A stretch of DNA of 27,261 bases from positions 1-27,261 of the forward strand of contig CAZFKP010000026.1 in assembly GCA_964518725.1 (NCBI GenBank), read 5' to 3'. Shown one piece after another: positions 18,101 through 26,381 of this stretch. This stretch comes from JANRKF01 sp964518725 (GTDB lineage: Bacteria; Pseudomonadota; Alphaproteobacteria; Rickettsiales; SXRF01). The notes below the pieces were generated by a model. It was not told where the DNA came from, made no database searches, and was given only the letters and a program-made list of their open reading frames with translations. The position numbers and the translations under genes were made by a program. The stretch's first letter is position 1, and every line of letters begins with the position of its first letter.

Positions 18101-20122
18101 GCAACGATATCATTACGGGCGACGATGGAAACGATTTCATCGATGCGGGCGCAGGCAATGATACGGTCAGCGGCGGCGCGGGTGACGATACTATCCTGGG
18201 TTATGACGGCCACGATTCCCTGCAGGGTAACGATGGCAATGATGTTCTGTATGGCCTGTCCGGCGACGATACGGTTATGGGTGGCATAGGCCAAGACATA
18301 TTGTACGGAGATGTCGGCGCAGATAAACTTTACGGTGAAGAGGGCGATGATAAGCTTGACGGTTGGAAGGGCACTGACCTACTCGTAGGCGGTAGCGGCA
18401 ACGATACGCTCTCCGGCGGCGATAATAACGACATATTGGATGGCGGCGATGGCGATGATATTATTTACGGCGACCGCCAGCCTGATCCTAACGCCCTGCC
18501 CTCTTCTGAGGCTGCTATTTTGGAAAAAATCACCAACGACCCAGGCTACGATAGCTGGGGTCTGATTTATCAGGGACCGCAATATACGGTCGAGCAGCTG
18601 AGTGCAGCTCCGCATGAAATGCTGATACTCAACCCTGCAAAATACTCGCTGACCGATATGCCAAACAGCGAAGTGCTGTGGTCGGCATCTGAGATTCATA
18701 CGATTGAGCAATCCGGCAAGCTGGTGATGGGGTATGTCAATGTCGGCAAGGTGAATAGCTTCACCAACATGTGGGATGCAAGCTGGACAGAGACAGGGCT
18801 TGCCAATGGCGAACTTACCTCTTCTGCACCTTCCTGGCTGCTGGAGATCGATATAAATGCGACCGCCACGACAAGGCTGGTGGATTATGCCCAAAGCGGC
18901 TGGCAGCAGGAGGTGTTTGCACGCGTCGGGCAAATGATCGAGCAGGGTTTCAACGGCACCCTGCTGGACGATGTGGGCCTATTCTTTGAGGCCGCAGGTG
19001 ACCCGACTGCGCCTGATTTTGTACAGAAAGCGATGGTCACTGCCTCGGCCATGCGTGACTTTGTTATTGCCATCCGCAACTATGCGGATGCGAAAACAGC
19101 GCAGATCTATGGTGCGAACGCCGCGCAGCATCACTTTCAATTAATCGTCAATGGCGCGCCTTACATATTGCACGATGCGATCGACAACTGGGATGTGCAA
19201 TCTTCTGCGCAAAACGTTGCCTATCTGAATGCTATCGATGCGATCGTGGTGGAGAACTTCTTCTCACGCGCCAACAGTCCGGTTAATAATACCAGTGCAT
19301 ATATTCCATACACTGCGGACATATTCGGTGGTTATGGCATCCCAATGCTGTCGCTCGATACCGAGCAGGTCACGCAGCAGCAGCGCGTCCAGATCATCAC
19401 CGATGCCGTCAATAACGGCTTCCTGCCCTACACCACCGAGAACACCAGCTATGACATATTGAATAACACGTTCCTTGATGAATTGCAGGATACGCCTGTT
19501 GCGGGCACTGACACCCTGAGTGGCGGTGGTGGGGACGACGTTCTGATTGGCGGGGCGGGTGGGGNNNNNNNNNNNNNNNNNNNNNNNNNNNNNNNNNNNN
19601 NNNNNNNNNNNNNNNNNNNNNNNNNNNNNNNNNNNNNNNNNNNNNNNNNNNNNNNNNNNNNNNNGGCACGCTCTGGGCGACATCCTGAGCAATATTGAGA
19701 ATATCATCGGCTCGAACTATAACGACACGCTTACCGGCACTTCGGCGGCGAATAGCCTAACTGGTAATAATGGCAACGACCTGCTGGTTGGCGCCGGCGG
19801 GGTGGATCGCTTGTCGGGCGGTATCGGCGCCGATACGTTCAGATATAACGCCGCCAACGATTCCGGCATCGGCACAGGCCTACGTGATATCATCACCGAC
19901 TTCAATCGTAGCCAAGGCGACCGGATTGACCTGTCTGCCTTCGCAGGCACGTTCATCTTCAAAGGCAAAAGCGCATTAAACGGCAATGCCCCACAGGTCA
20001 ACTATGCCCAATCAGTGACTGCCACCACTATCGGCGTCGACTTCAACGGCGACAAAATCCTCGATTTCCAAATTGAGCTTACTGGCCGCATGACCCTTCA
20101 ACAGTCTGACTTCGTATTATGA
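11314..20122 (+). CDS. Giant RTX exoprotein: alpha/beta-hydrolase plus GH114-like glycosidase, interrupted by assembly gap
   Basis: A very large type I-secreted protein, about 2,900 residues, crossing a 100-N gap at 19565-19664. Order of parts: lipase-like alpha/beta-hydrolase (about 1-270) with Ser150 in GQSLG; helical linker with hydrophobic segment near 645-666; RTX nonapeptides (743-984); HCBP-related domain (985-1069); unrecognised domain (1070-1280); long RTX block (1281-2389) interspersed with NIENIIGS-type units; GH114-like domain (about 2395-2728); then more RTX and an M10/serralysin-type C-terminus ending SDFVL. The frame changes across the gap because 100 N is a placeholder; both sides are in-family, so I treat it as one gene, not a frameshift. 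GGAG lies about 11 bases before the ATG. It probably binds calcium outside the cell and is exported by the TolC/ABC/HlyD system encoded next door. No HlyC-type acyltransferase is nearby. Confidence 0.9.
13540..14265 (+). repeat. RTX nonapeptide block 1
   Basis: Residues about 743-984 of the giant protein, built of GGxGxDxUx-type calcium-binding nonapeptides such as GGDGNDLLN and GGTGDDIIL. They fold as calcium-bound beta-rolls after secretion. At DNA level the GGCGATGGCAACGA-like units repeat strongly. Confidence 0.92.
14266..14520 (+). other. Domain: haemolysin-type calcium-binding-related (HCBP-like)
   Basis: Residues about 985-1069: a stretch starting VYVITDNAADKDNTIFE, then LAKAANDLVITHSGR, and VEKIELAGGQYINLS. 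This pattern of a strand pair with NDLVI...VEKIEL is typical of the domain that accompanies RTX blocks. Confidence 0.65.
15154..18480 (+). repeat. RTX nonapeptide block 2 (about 1,100 residues)
   Basis: Residues about 1281-2389. Most of the block is GGxGxDxUx nonapeptides; it is broken by several larger units of the form TVNLSLTTAQSGG...GD.L.NIENLIGS.YNDVLTG (for example at 16580-16760 and 16770-16930, and degenerate ones at 15700, 16060, 17000 and 17330). The last such unit resumes directly after the N gap. Confidence 0.92.
18496..19497 (+). other. Domain: GH114-like (endo-alpha-1,4-polygalactosaminidase family)
   Basis: Residues about 2395-2728. The order of motifs fits the GH114/TM1410-like TIM barrel: HEMLILNPAKY; GYVNVGK at 2473-2479; WQQEVFARV; GFNGTLLDDVG with Asp2552/Asp2553; AIVVENFF with Glu2647; and PMLSLDTEQ before GFLPYTTEN. 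In this family an Asp at the LDDV site and a Glu at the VVEN site are the expected catalytic residues. GH114 members cleave galactosamine-containing polymers. Being enclosed by RTX repeats is unusual. Confidence 0.75.
19565..19664. other. Assembly gap (exactly 100 N)
   Basis: One hundred Ns, the usual placeholder for a scaffold gap of unknown size. It lies within RTX repeats, where assembly would be expected to fail. The coding frame differs by one phase on either side, which is meaningless if the length is arbitrary. Confidence 0.97.
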
Positions 20123-20135
20123 TTAGAGTGTCGAC

Positions 20136-21419
20136 CTAATTCTGGTCGCTATCAATCACACTATCCAGCTTGCCAGTGGCAGCAAGGAGGCGGTAGGCGC
20201 TTAGCACTTGCCGCGCTTCAGCGCGGACTAGGTTGATTTGCGCGGCGTAAAGCTCGTCTTGTGCGTTCAATACATCAAGCACCGTGCGACTCCCTACAAG
20301 CCGCTCTTTAGTCACACTATCCAGTGCTTTCTGCCCTGCATCCACGGCCTTCCCGTGCTCAGTGATGGCCGCGCCAGCCGCAATATAGTTATTCCATTCA
20401 CGCAATGCCGTCTTAAGCGTGTCGCGCGTGACGTCCTCCGTTTGATTTCTGCTACGCTCATACTGATGACGCGCCTCGATAATGCGTGAATATTCTGCAC
20501 CCGATTGGAAAATAGGAATTGAAGCACGCAGCACTAGTGAGCGTTCATTGACGTAATTTACAGCTGGCTGACTTGATCCTTCGCGATCCCCCACGCGCCC
20601 TTCAAGGCGTATGCTAGGCAGTAGCGTAGACACCCGCTCATCAATGGCATAGTTAGCGGCATCCTCATTTCTTTTAACTTCAATAACCGCTGGATGTGCT
20701 TCATTATCTGCTGCAATACTATCCGCTGACGCTGGCAACACGTGCGGCAACGGCGGAAACGTAGTGGCAGAAGCCTGCTTACCCGTTTCACGCACATAGG
20801 CGTCCCGCGAATCGGCAAGAGCCGCCTCGGCGTCGTGCAATTCAGCGCGTGCCCGGGCAAGGCGTGCTTCCGATTGGGAAACATCTGTGATGGTAAGCTC
20901 ACCAGCCGCGAACTGTTTTCCCGTTGCTGCAAGATGCTGGGTAAGCGCGTCAATATTGGTACGCGAAATATCCAACACACGTTGTTTTTCAACTATATCA
21001 ATATAGGCAGTGGCCGCATTCATCAGCACTTGCTGTTGTGCCTGCTTAAATCGCGCCTCTGCGCTTTCAAACCTCGCCTGTGCTCCACCAATTTGAGCAA
21101 GCGTCCCGCCGCCATTAAAGATGGGCTGAGTAACAATCACTTGTTTATTAGCGGTGCTTTCAACCTCAGGGGTAAGGCTATTATATTTAACGCGCTGCCG
21201 CCCGCGATCATATTCACCACTAACACTTGGGAAAAATCCAGAATACGCCTGATATATCCCCTGTTTGACCGACTTCACCTGTTCACGTTCCGCCTGCAAT
21301 GCAGGATGATTTTGATTCACATCAGACAACATACCTGTAAAATCATCACCATAAGCAGGCGCCCCCAATAGAATCACCATCAATGTTGCAACTGATCGTA
21401 ATATAATATTATTATTCAT
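20136..21419 (-). CDS. tolC: TolC-family outer-membrane channel of the type I secretion system
   Basis: A 427-aa outer-membrane efflux protein forming the exit duct of a type I system. A signal peptide is clear (RSVATLMVILLGAPAYG, cleavage after residue 24). The mature protein shows the paired repeat of TolC trimers: long helices rich in Ala, Gln and Glu, the VTQPIFNGG and LRASIPIFQSG strand signatures, and GELTITDVSQSEARLARARAEL matching GSRTVLDVLNAQDELYAAQ. It is convergent with the RTX gene (13 bp apart) and divergent from the ABC gene, so it is a dedicated component. The symbol reflects the family, not orthology to the housekeeping tolC. Confidence 0.92.
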   Translation of the reverse strand: MNNNIILRSVATLMVILLGAPAYGDDFTGMLSDVNQNHPALQAEREQVKSVKQGIYQAYSGFFPSVSGEYDRGRQRVKYNSLTPEVESTANKQVIVTQPIFNGGGTLAQIGGAQARFESAEARFKQAQQQVLMNAATAYIDIVEKQRVLDISRTNIDALTQHLAATGKQFAAGELTITDVSQSEARLARARAELHDAEAALADSRDAYVRETGKQASATTFPPLPHVLPASADSIAADNEAHPAVIEVKRNEDAANYAIDERVSTLLPSIRLEGRVGDREGSSQPAVNYVNERSLVLRASIPIFQSGAEYSRIIEARHQYERSRNQTEDVTRDTLKTALREWNNYIAAGAAITEHGKAVDAGQKALDSVTKERLVGSRTVLDVLNAQDELYAAQINLVRAEARQVLSAYRLLAATGKLDSVIDSDQN

Positions 21420-21548
21420 ATATATCTACTAAGCTACCGCCATTTGTATTAACGTATGTATATATAATTATTTCATTTTTGCAATTATTTTATTGATTTT
21501 AAGCAACCAATTATATACCTAATGCGTCTATATTAATTAAGGATACCT
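21420..21548. promoter_or_regulatory. Divergent promoter region between tolC and the ABC/HlyD pair
   Basis: 129 bp of strongly AT-rich sequence between two divergent starts. It must hold promoters in both directions. AAGGA about 7 bases before 21549 is the ABC gene's ribosome-binding site. I see a TTGATT near 21493 and TATACC near 21514 but with poor spacing, so no firm promoter call. Confidence 0.5.
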
Positions 21549-23255
21549 ATGCCCCCGCAGACTGATAGTTCTCTTGATTCTATTCTGCGCCGGCTGAGAC
21601 CCGTGGCCTATTGCGTGGGGGTGCTCAGCTTCTTTATCAATTTTCTGATACTGCCGATGTCGATTTATTCCCTGCAGGTGATGGATCGCATTATGAGCAC
21701 CGGTAGCATTCCCACGCTCATTTGGCTTACATTCATTATGCTCGTAATGTTTGCGGTAGCGGGAGTATTGCAAACTTTGCGCGGCATGGTGCTTATTCGC
21801 GCCGCCGACTGGTTGCATGAGTGCATTACCGAAGTGGCACTTCCTAAGATGCTTGCACAGGCAGCTACCGGTGGCAGTGGAGCGCAGCACATGCGCGACG
21901 CGTTATCACTCAAACAATTTATTGTAGGAAATGCTTTTATTTCATTGGTCGATGCGCCGTGGGCAATAATCTACATCATCGGCCTGTTTGTTGTGCATTC
22001 GACACTCGGATTTCTGGTAACAGGCGGTGCGGCGCTATTAGTGTTGCTGGCATGGGTGAATGAAATTTCGATGCGTAGTGCCATGAAAGAAGCTGGCGGC
22101 ACACAAATGCAAGGCCTGCAAGAGCTTGAGCTCGCCACGCGCAATGCCGAAGTGACGGAAGCGATGGGCATGAGCCGTTCCCTTACGGCACGCTGGAAGA
22201 CAATGCAAAAAGACGCCACATCTTTGCAATCGCTGGCTGGAAGCAGGTCAGCAGTAGTGCAAGGATTAACAAAATTTGTGCGGCTTGCACTGCAAATTCT
22301 GGTCACCTGCATTGCCGCCTATCTCGCGGTACATGGTGATGTGACCGTTGGCGCAATTATCGCTGCCTCTATTTTGGCAAGCCGGGCACTGGCACCTTTT
22401 GAAGTCGCAATTTCCAGCTGGAAATTCTTTGGCGATGCACGTAGCGCCTATGCCAGACTTAAAGTTGTATTCCAAGAATCATGCCAGGAATCGGCCATGA
22501 TACTGCCGCCGCCGCTTGGCAACCTGACGTTAGAACAAGTAGGGTACGCTATTGCTGGCCTGGAGCGCCCTCTGCTCAGAAACATCAGTTTTACCTTGGA
22601 ACGCGGCGACATGTTGGGCATCATCGGCTCAAGTGGCTCTGGCAAATCAACGTTAGCACGCCTGATACTTAGCGTATACCCGCTTTCTTCAGGCGCGGTG
22701 CGTCTGGACGGCGCAGATGTGTATCGCTGGCCAAAACATGAGCTGGGAAAATATGTGGGGTACGTGCCACAAGATGTAGAGTTATTCGGCGGAAGTATTA
22801 AAGATAATATTGCACGTTTCAGCAATGATGCCTCGCCTGATGACATCGTGCGGGCGGCACAAATTGCCAGTGCACATGAATTGATTTTGCGGCTGCCAAA
22901 GGGATACGATACCGATATCGGCGCAAGCGGGGCAAAATTATCGGCGGGGCAACGCCAGCGCATTGCACTGGCGCGTGCGTTTTATGGAGATCCGCGATTA
23001 CTAATACTTGATGAACCCGATGCGAATCTTGACGAATTAGGGCAACAGGCCTTGCTTTTTGCACTTAACGAGGCAAAAAAACGCAACATCACCACACTTT
23101 TGATTACACACCGCACCTCCCTGCTGGCACATGTCGACAAGCTATTACTGCTACGCGACGGTCTCGCAGAGGCCTTTGGGCCTGCGGCACAGGTAATAGC
23201 CGCACTGAATGCCCGCCAACAAACCCAAAGGGCACAGGAGACTGCAGCCCCATGA
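21549..23255 (+). CDS. Type I secretion system permease/ATPase
   Basis: Inner-membrane ABC exporter that powers secretion of the RTX protein. The 568-aa protein has an N-terminal membrane domain (first helices around FFINFLILPMSIYSLQVMD and TFIMLVMFAVAGVLQ) and a C-terminal nucleotide-binding domain. The latter has Walker A GSSGSGKST (Lys366), signature LSAGQ (464-468), Walker B LLILDEP (Asp488-Glu489) and a switch His in LLITHRTS. It has no N-terminal C39 peptidase or C39-like domain, as in the PrtD-type exporters that serve proteases and lipases; this fits a C-terminal, uncleaved secretion signal. Overlaps the next gene by ATGA. Confidence 0.95.
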   Translation: MPPQTDSSLDSILRRLRPVAYCVGVLSFFINFLILPMSIYSLQVMDRIMSTGSIPTLIWLTFIMLVMFAVAGVLQTLRGMVLIRAADWLHECITEVALPKMLAQAATGGSGAQHMRDALSLKQFIVGNAFISLVDAPWAIIYIIGLFVVHSTLGFLVTGGAALLVLLAWVNEISMRSAMKEAGGTQMQGLQELELATRNAEVTEAMGMSRSLTARWKTMQKDATSLQSLAGSRSAVVQGLTKFVRLALQILVTCIAAYLAVHGDVTVGAIIAASILASRALAPFEVAISSWKFFGDARSAYARLKVVFQESCQESAMILPPPLGNLTLEQVGYAIAGLERPLLRNISFTLERGDMLGIIGSSGSGKSTLARLILSVYPLSSGAVRLDGADVYRWPKHELGKYVGYVPQDVELFGGSIKDNIARFSNDASPDDIVRAAQIASAHELILRLPKGYDTDIGASGAKLSAGQRQRIALARAFYGDPRLLILDEPDANLDELGQQALLFALNEAKKRNITTLLITHRTSLLAHVDKLLLLRDGLAEAFGPAAQVIAALNARQQTQRAQETAAP

Positions 23256-24685
23256 AGTTCCTACGCGACATCCCCAAACAGATTGCTCTCTGTGAAAACC
23301 ACCCTCTGATGCACAAGGTGATGGCACAGTTAGACGGATTCATAAAATTGACAACCCACCGCACCTATCAGGGCAACAATCCGGCAGTTGGCAGTGTGTA
23401 CGCCCCGCTGCGCGCCAGCGTTATTGTCATCCTTTCCATCACGCTTATTACGCTCATATTTGGTGTGGCAATACCGATGGAAAGCGCGGCAATCGCCAAC
23501 GGTACGGTAGTGGTTTTATCGAAGCGAAAGACCATACAGCATTTGGAAGGCGGCATTATCAAGCGCATTTTGGTCGAAGACGGGCAGCTCGTGAAAGAAG
23601 GGCAGCCATTGATTGAGATCAGCGATGTTTCCTCCAAAGCCAATCGCAGCATTGTGCAGCAAGAATTGTGGATCCAACGAGCAGCAGAAACTCGGTTGAA
23701 TGCGCTGCACGACGGGAAGGAAGAGCTTTCTTTTCCTGACGATATGAAACAAGCTGTGGATGAATATCCAGAACTGGCAAAAACACTACAAACACAACGG
23801 GATCTATTTGAGACCCAGCGCGATCTGCAGCTGGGAAAGCTTGATTCGCTCAAACAGCGCATAGAACAATCCCGCGAAGAAATTGTAGGGCTGCAGGCGC
23901 AAATCAGAAGCGCGGAAGGACAGCTTGCTTACATGAATGAAGAAATTCTCTCTGTAAGAGAGTTGTTGAAAGAAGGACTTGCCACCAAACCACGCCTGTT
24001 AGCATTAGAGCGTCAGGCAGAAGAGCTTCGTGGCATCCGCGGCCAAAATATGGCGCTAATTGCCAAAGCAAAACAGACTATCGCCGGTGCGGAAATGGAT
24101 GTCATTAATCAGGTAAATGATTTCGCCACGCAAAACGCAGAAGAATTACGCGACGTCCGCGCCAAAATTTCCGATAGCGAAGAAAAGCTCCGCGCAGTGA
24201 CCGACGTGATGGAACGTACAATCGTAACTGCTCCCACAGAAGGTATTGTCAATGGACTTAAATTCCATACTGTTGGCGGGGTAGTTGCACCCGGCGCAGC
24301 AATTTTGGATATTGTTCCGCAGAACGATTTACTGGTGCTGGAAGTGCAGGTCAAACCCATTGATATCGATGTGGTAAAGCCAGGGTTGGAATCACGCATT
24401 ATTTTCCCCGCCTATAAATCACGTCGTATGCCCATCTTTACTGGTAAGATCACCAAGGTCTCCGCTGATGCCTTCTCCGAACAACAAGGCATGCAGACCA
24501 TCTCATATTACACGGCGAGAGTGGAAGTAGATGGGGCACAAATTAAATCGCTGGAGCATAATGGTGTGAATCTCTATCCAGGCATGCCAGCCGATGTGTA
24601 TATCCGTACCGGTGCACGTTCTTTTCTCGCCTATTTGTTAGAACCCATCACCGACAGCATGGAGCGGGCATTCAAAGAGGAATGA
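23252..24685 (+). CDS. HlyD-family membrane fusion (periplasmic adaptor) protein
   Basis: Links the ABC exporter to the TolC channel. The 477-aa protein has a short cytoplasmic N-terminus, one membrane helix (about 55-74, ASVIVILSITLITLIFGVAI), a lipoyl-like half motif HLEGGIIKRILVEDGQ, a long coiled coil (about 150-310, with QRDLFETQRDLQLGKLDSLKQR-type heptads), the second lipoyl half (TIVTAPTEGIVNGLKFHTVGG) and a beta-barrel end with LYPGMPADVYIRTG. Its start overlaps the ABC stop by 4 bp, so translation is coupled. It closes the secretion module. Confidence 0.95.
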   Translation: MKFLRDIPKQIALCENHPLMHKVMAQLDGFIKLTTHRTYQGNNPAVGSVYAPLRASVIVILSITLITLIFGVAIPMESAAIANGTVVVLSKRKTIQHLEGGIIKRILVEDGQLVKEGQPLIEISDVSSKANRSIVQQELWIQRAAETRLNALHDGKEELSFPDDMKQAVDEYPELAKTLQTQRDLFETQRDLQLGKLDSLKQRIEQSREEIVGLQAQIRSAEGQLAYMNEEILSVRELLKEGLATKPRLLALERQAEELRGIRGQNMALIAKAKQTIAGAEMDVINQVNDFATQNAEELRDVRAKISDSEEKLRAVTDVMERTIVTAPTEGIVNGLKFHTVGGVVAPGAAILDIVPQNDLLVLEVQVKPIDIDVVKPGLESRIIFPAYKSRRMPIFTGKITKVSADAFSEQQGMQTISYYTARVEVDGAQIKSLEHNGVNLYPGMPADVYIRTGARSFLAYLLEPITDSMERAFKEE

Positions 24686-24723
24686 CCACAATCTTGTTCT
24701 AATCACAGAAGCGGATGACTCCG

Positions 24724-25143
24724 TCACACACTATTTTCTTTCCGATTTTCCGCCGGCCATTGCAGCGAACCAGGCGCCATAACATTCGATTGCACGGCAC
24801 GCATTAACTCTTCACACAGTGGATTGCCACTCACCAGCATCTGGTTGACCATCAAGACAAGCGCTGAATGCACCGAGCCGCCCAGCATGTGTTGGGTGAC
24901 AAAACGATCCTCGGCTGTTTCGTGGAAATTCTGGTCAACCGCCCAGTATACAATGTTTTCCTTGGCAGAATACAGCATCCGAGCCGCGGCGGTCAGGTCG
25001 GAAGACCGGGCATACTCGATTAATACATCAAGCCCCCTGATCATGCTTACGACAGCATCGTCTTTCTGTTTTTTATCTGCTTCCGGGGACGCATGCCGAC
25101 TTGCCTGCAGGGAGCCACTATTAGCATCTCGTTTTCTTGGCAT
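24724..25143 (-). CDS. Hypothetical protein (139 aa), helical, cytoplasmic
   Basis: Not recognised. After a polar, charged N-terminus of about 30 residues (MPRKRDANSGS) the protein is helical: VVSMIRGLDVLIEYARSSD, LTAAARMLYSAKENIVYWAVDQ, and HSALVLMVNQMLVSG. No signal peptide or membrane helix. A good Shine-Dalgarno (GGAATGGAG) lies just before the ATG. It is convergent with hlyD and lies downstream of the Fnr-like regulator on the same strand, so it may be in the regulator's transcript. Confidence 0.65.
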   Translation of the reverse strand: MPRKRDANSGSLQASRHASPEADKKQKDDAVVSMIRGLDVLIEYARSSDLTAAARMLYSAKENIVYWAVDQNFHETAEDRFVTQHMLGGSVHSALVLMVNQMLVSGNPLCEELMRAVQSNVMAPGSLQWPAENRKENSV

Positions 25144-25154
25144 GGCTCCATTCC

Positions 25155-25286
25155 TTATTCTTGGTCATAAACAAACGCATAGGTAACTATCGTAACAACA
25201 AAGCCCACAACAAAACACGCGGGCAGCCCAACATGATCGAACGACGAATTGATGCTTATGCGCCCAGCGTAACCGTTTCGCAGCAA
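25155..25286 (-). CDS. Possible small single-helix membrane protein
   Basis: A frame in the gap between the Fnr-like regulator and the 139-aa gene ends with a hydrophobic helix (VGLPACFVVGFVVTIVTYAFVY) followed by DQE and stop. Possible starts are TTG codons at 25286 or 25307, neither with a good ribosome-binding site; in-frame ATGs lie further up inside the regulator gene. The helix is suggestive and the position is operon-like, but coding is not proven. Confidence 0.25.
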   Translation of the reverse strand: MLRNGYAGRISINSSFDHVGLPACFVVGFVVTIVTYAFVYDQE

Positions 25287-25359
25287 GAATGAATTGATGG
25301 CGGTCAAGCATTCTCGCTTTATGCCCCATGGTCTACAGCGGTCGCCGGTGCAGCCCCTG

Positions 25360-26121
25360 TCAGCACGCCCCCTGTTTTTCCTGATCCCTATGCACCAACG
25401 CCTCATGGGTTGTACATTCATCAACCATCGAACAGCTATGGCAAACATATTTGCCGATCTCCTCCAGGTCATGAAAACGAACATACGAGTTCGTAACCTC
25501 GATTCCGTGCGCCTTAAGCTTGGTCAGAGTGCGTGAAAACGTCTCCGGCTCCATCCCCAGGCGCGAGGCAATCAGCGACTTGCTGTAGGGCAGCTCGAAC
25601 CCTTGCGGGTCGAGCCCATGCATCAGGCACAGCCTCTGGAGAAAACAGGCCACCTGTTGTGCAGCATTCATTGTCGTTTTGTGCTCGATTTCTACTTCCA
25701 CCATGTGGGCATATTGCGACAACGTCGAAAGAATATTCAGCATAATAACCGGATTTTCCATGGCGATCTTCTTGAGCCACGCGGCAGGAAACTCTACCAC
25801 AACCACATCTTTCACCACCACAGCGCTAACCTGATGGTGCCGAGCCTGATCACGGAATATTTCGCGTTTGCAGAGGGTGTTTCCCGGAATAACAACATCG
25901 GTGGTGATCTCATGGCCATCCGGCGTCGCCCGCAGCAATTGCATCGCACCGCTGCACACAATATAAAAATGCTGGATCGGATCGCCGTGCCTAAAAAGCT
26001 GGTGGCCACGCTCGTACCAACGGATCTTGCCGTCGCGCAAGATTTTTTCCTTCTCATGATCGGAAAGCCCTGAAAACAACTTCAGGTTGTTGATAACGTC
26101 AGGATATAGCGTCTGTGGCAT
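25360..26121 (-). CDS. Crp/Fnr-family regulator (DNR-like) with C-terminal cysteine cluster
   Basis: A 253-aa transcription factor. The N-terminal cyclic-nucleotide-binding-like sensor domain runs from about 15 to 130 (GHQLFRHGDPIQHFYIVCSGAMQLL), then a dimer helix, and a winged helix with recognition segment SLIASRLGMEPETFSRTLTKL, a pattern I associate with the DNR/NnrR group. The Fnr N-terminal Cys set is absent. Instead Cys227, Cys230 and Cys236 (CX2CX5C) and a final Cys253 form a C-terminal cluster. The start at 26121 has GAGG just upstream; an upstream ATG at 26175 is less likely. A TTGAC-N4-GTCAA palindrome 163 bp upstream suggests autoregulation or control of neighbours by a family member. 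No denitrification genes are in the window. Confidence 0.88.
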   Translation of the reverse strand: MPQTLYPDVINNLKLFSGLSDHEKEKILRDGKIRWYERGHQLFRHGDPIQHFYIVCSGAMQLLRATPDGHEITTDVVIPGNTLCKREIFRDQARHHQVSAVVVKDVVVVEFPAAWLKKIAMENPVIMLNILSTLSQYAHMVEVEIEHKTTMNAAQQVACFLQRLCLMHGLDPQGFELPYSKSLIASRLGMEPETFSRTLTKLKAHGIEVTNSYVRFHDLEEIGKYVCHSCSMVDECTTHEALVHRDQEKQGAC

Positions 26122-26206
26122 GCATCCCTCAAGCGTCACTAAAGAAAAAGGCACCACGATCCCAATATAGTGCACCGGAAATGCTGCCCTAAACCGATGT
26201 GTAACC

Positions 26207-26220
26207 GTAACTCTTGTTAC
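26207..26220. promoter_or_regulatory. Palindrome GTAAC-N4-GTTAC
   Basis: A perfect 5-bp-arm dyad with a 4-base spacer, the same geometry as an Fnr-type box but with different half-sites, 86 bp upstream of the regulator start. A further GTAACC is directly 5' of it. It may be an operator for a different regulator. Confidence 0.4.
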
Positions 26221-26283
26221 CTTTTATTGCAAGCCGGTTATGGTTAATGTCCCGATAAGGGAATCACGATGACTGCGTATCAC

Positions 26284-26297
26284 TTGACCAACGTCAA
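26284..26297. promoter_or_regulatory. Fnr/DNR-type operator TTGAC-CAAC-GTCAA
   Basis: A perfect dyad of the Fnr-family consensus form (TTGAC half-sites, 4-base spacer), between the Fnr-like gene and the XRE gene. DNR- and NnrR-type proteins use TTGAC rather than TTGAT half-sites, which agrees with the neighbouring regulator's family. Confidence 0.75.
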
Positions 26298-26381
26298 ATC
26301 ATCGCAGCAAAGCCGATGATAGAATAGAGAACTAAATGGTTAGGATTTTGAATGGCACAATCTTACTAGTCGCCCACAGTA

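Noticed and set aside
13382..18294. Many open frames on both strands within the RTX blocks
   Set aside because: The GGCGATGGCAACGA-type DNA repeats keep alternative frames open and yield low-complexity Ser/Pro-, Met- or Ile/Val-rich text. They are shadows of the RTX reading frame.
13540..18480. CRISPR-like periodicity in the repetitive region
   Set aside because: The repeats are short (27-bp period), degenerate and in frame, encoding RTX nonapeptides; there are no unique spacers.
19664..19698. A genuine frameshift in the giant gene at the gap
   Set aside because: The phase change coincides with a 100-N placeholder of arbitrary length, so it gives no evidence of mutation.
21458..21518. A 9-bp inverted repeat (TATATAATT/AATTATATA) between tolC and the ABC gene
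   Set aside because: The sequence is almost pure A/T and such pairs are expected by chance; not called as an operator.
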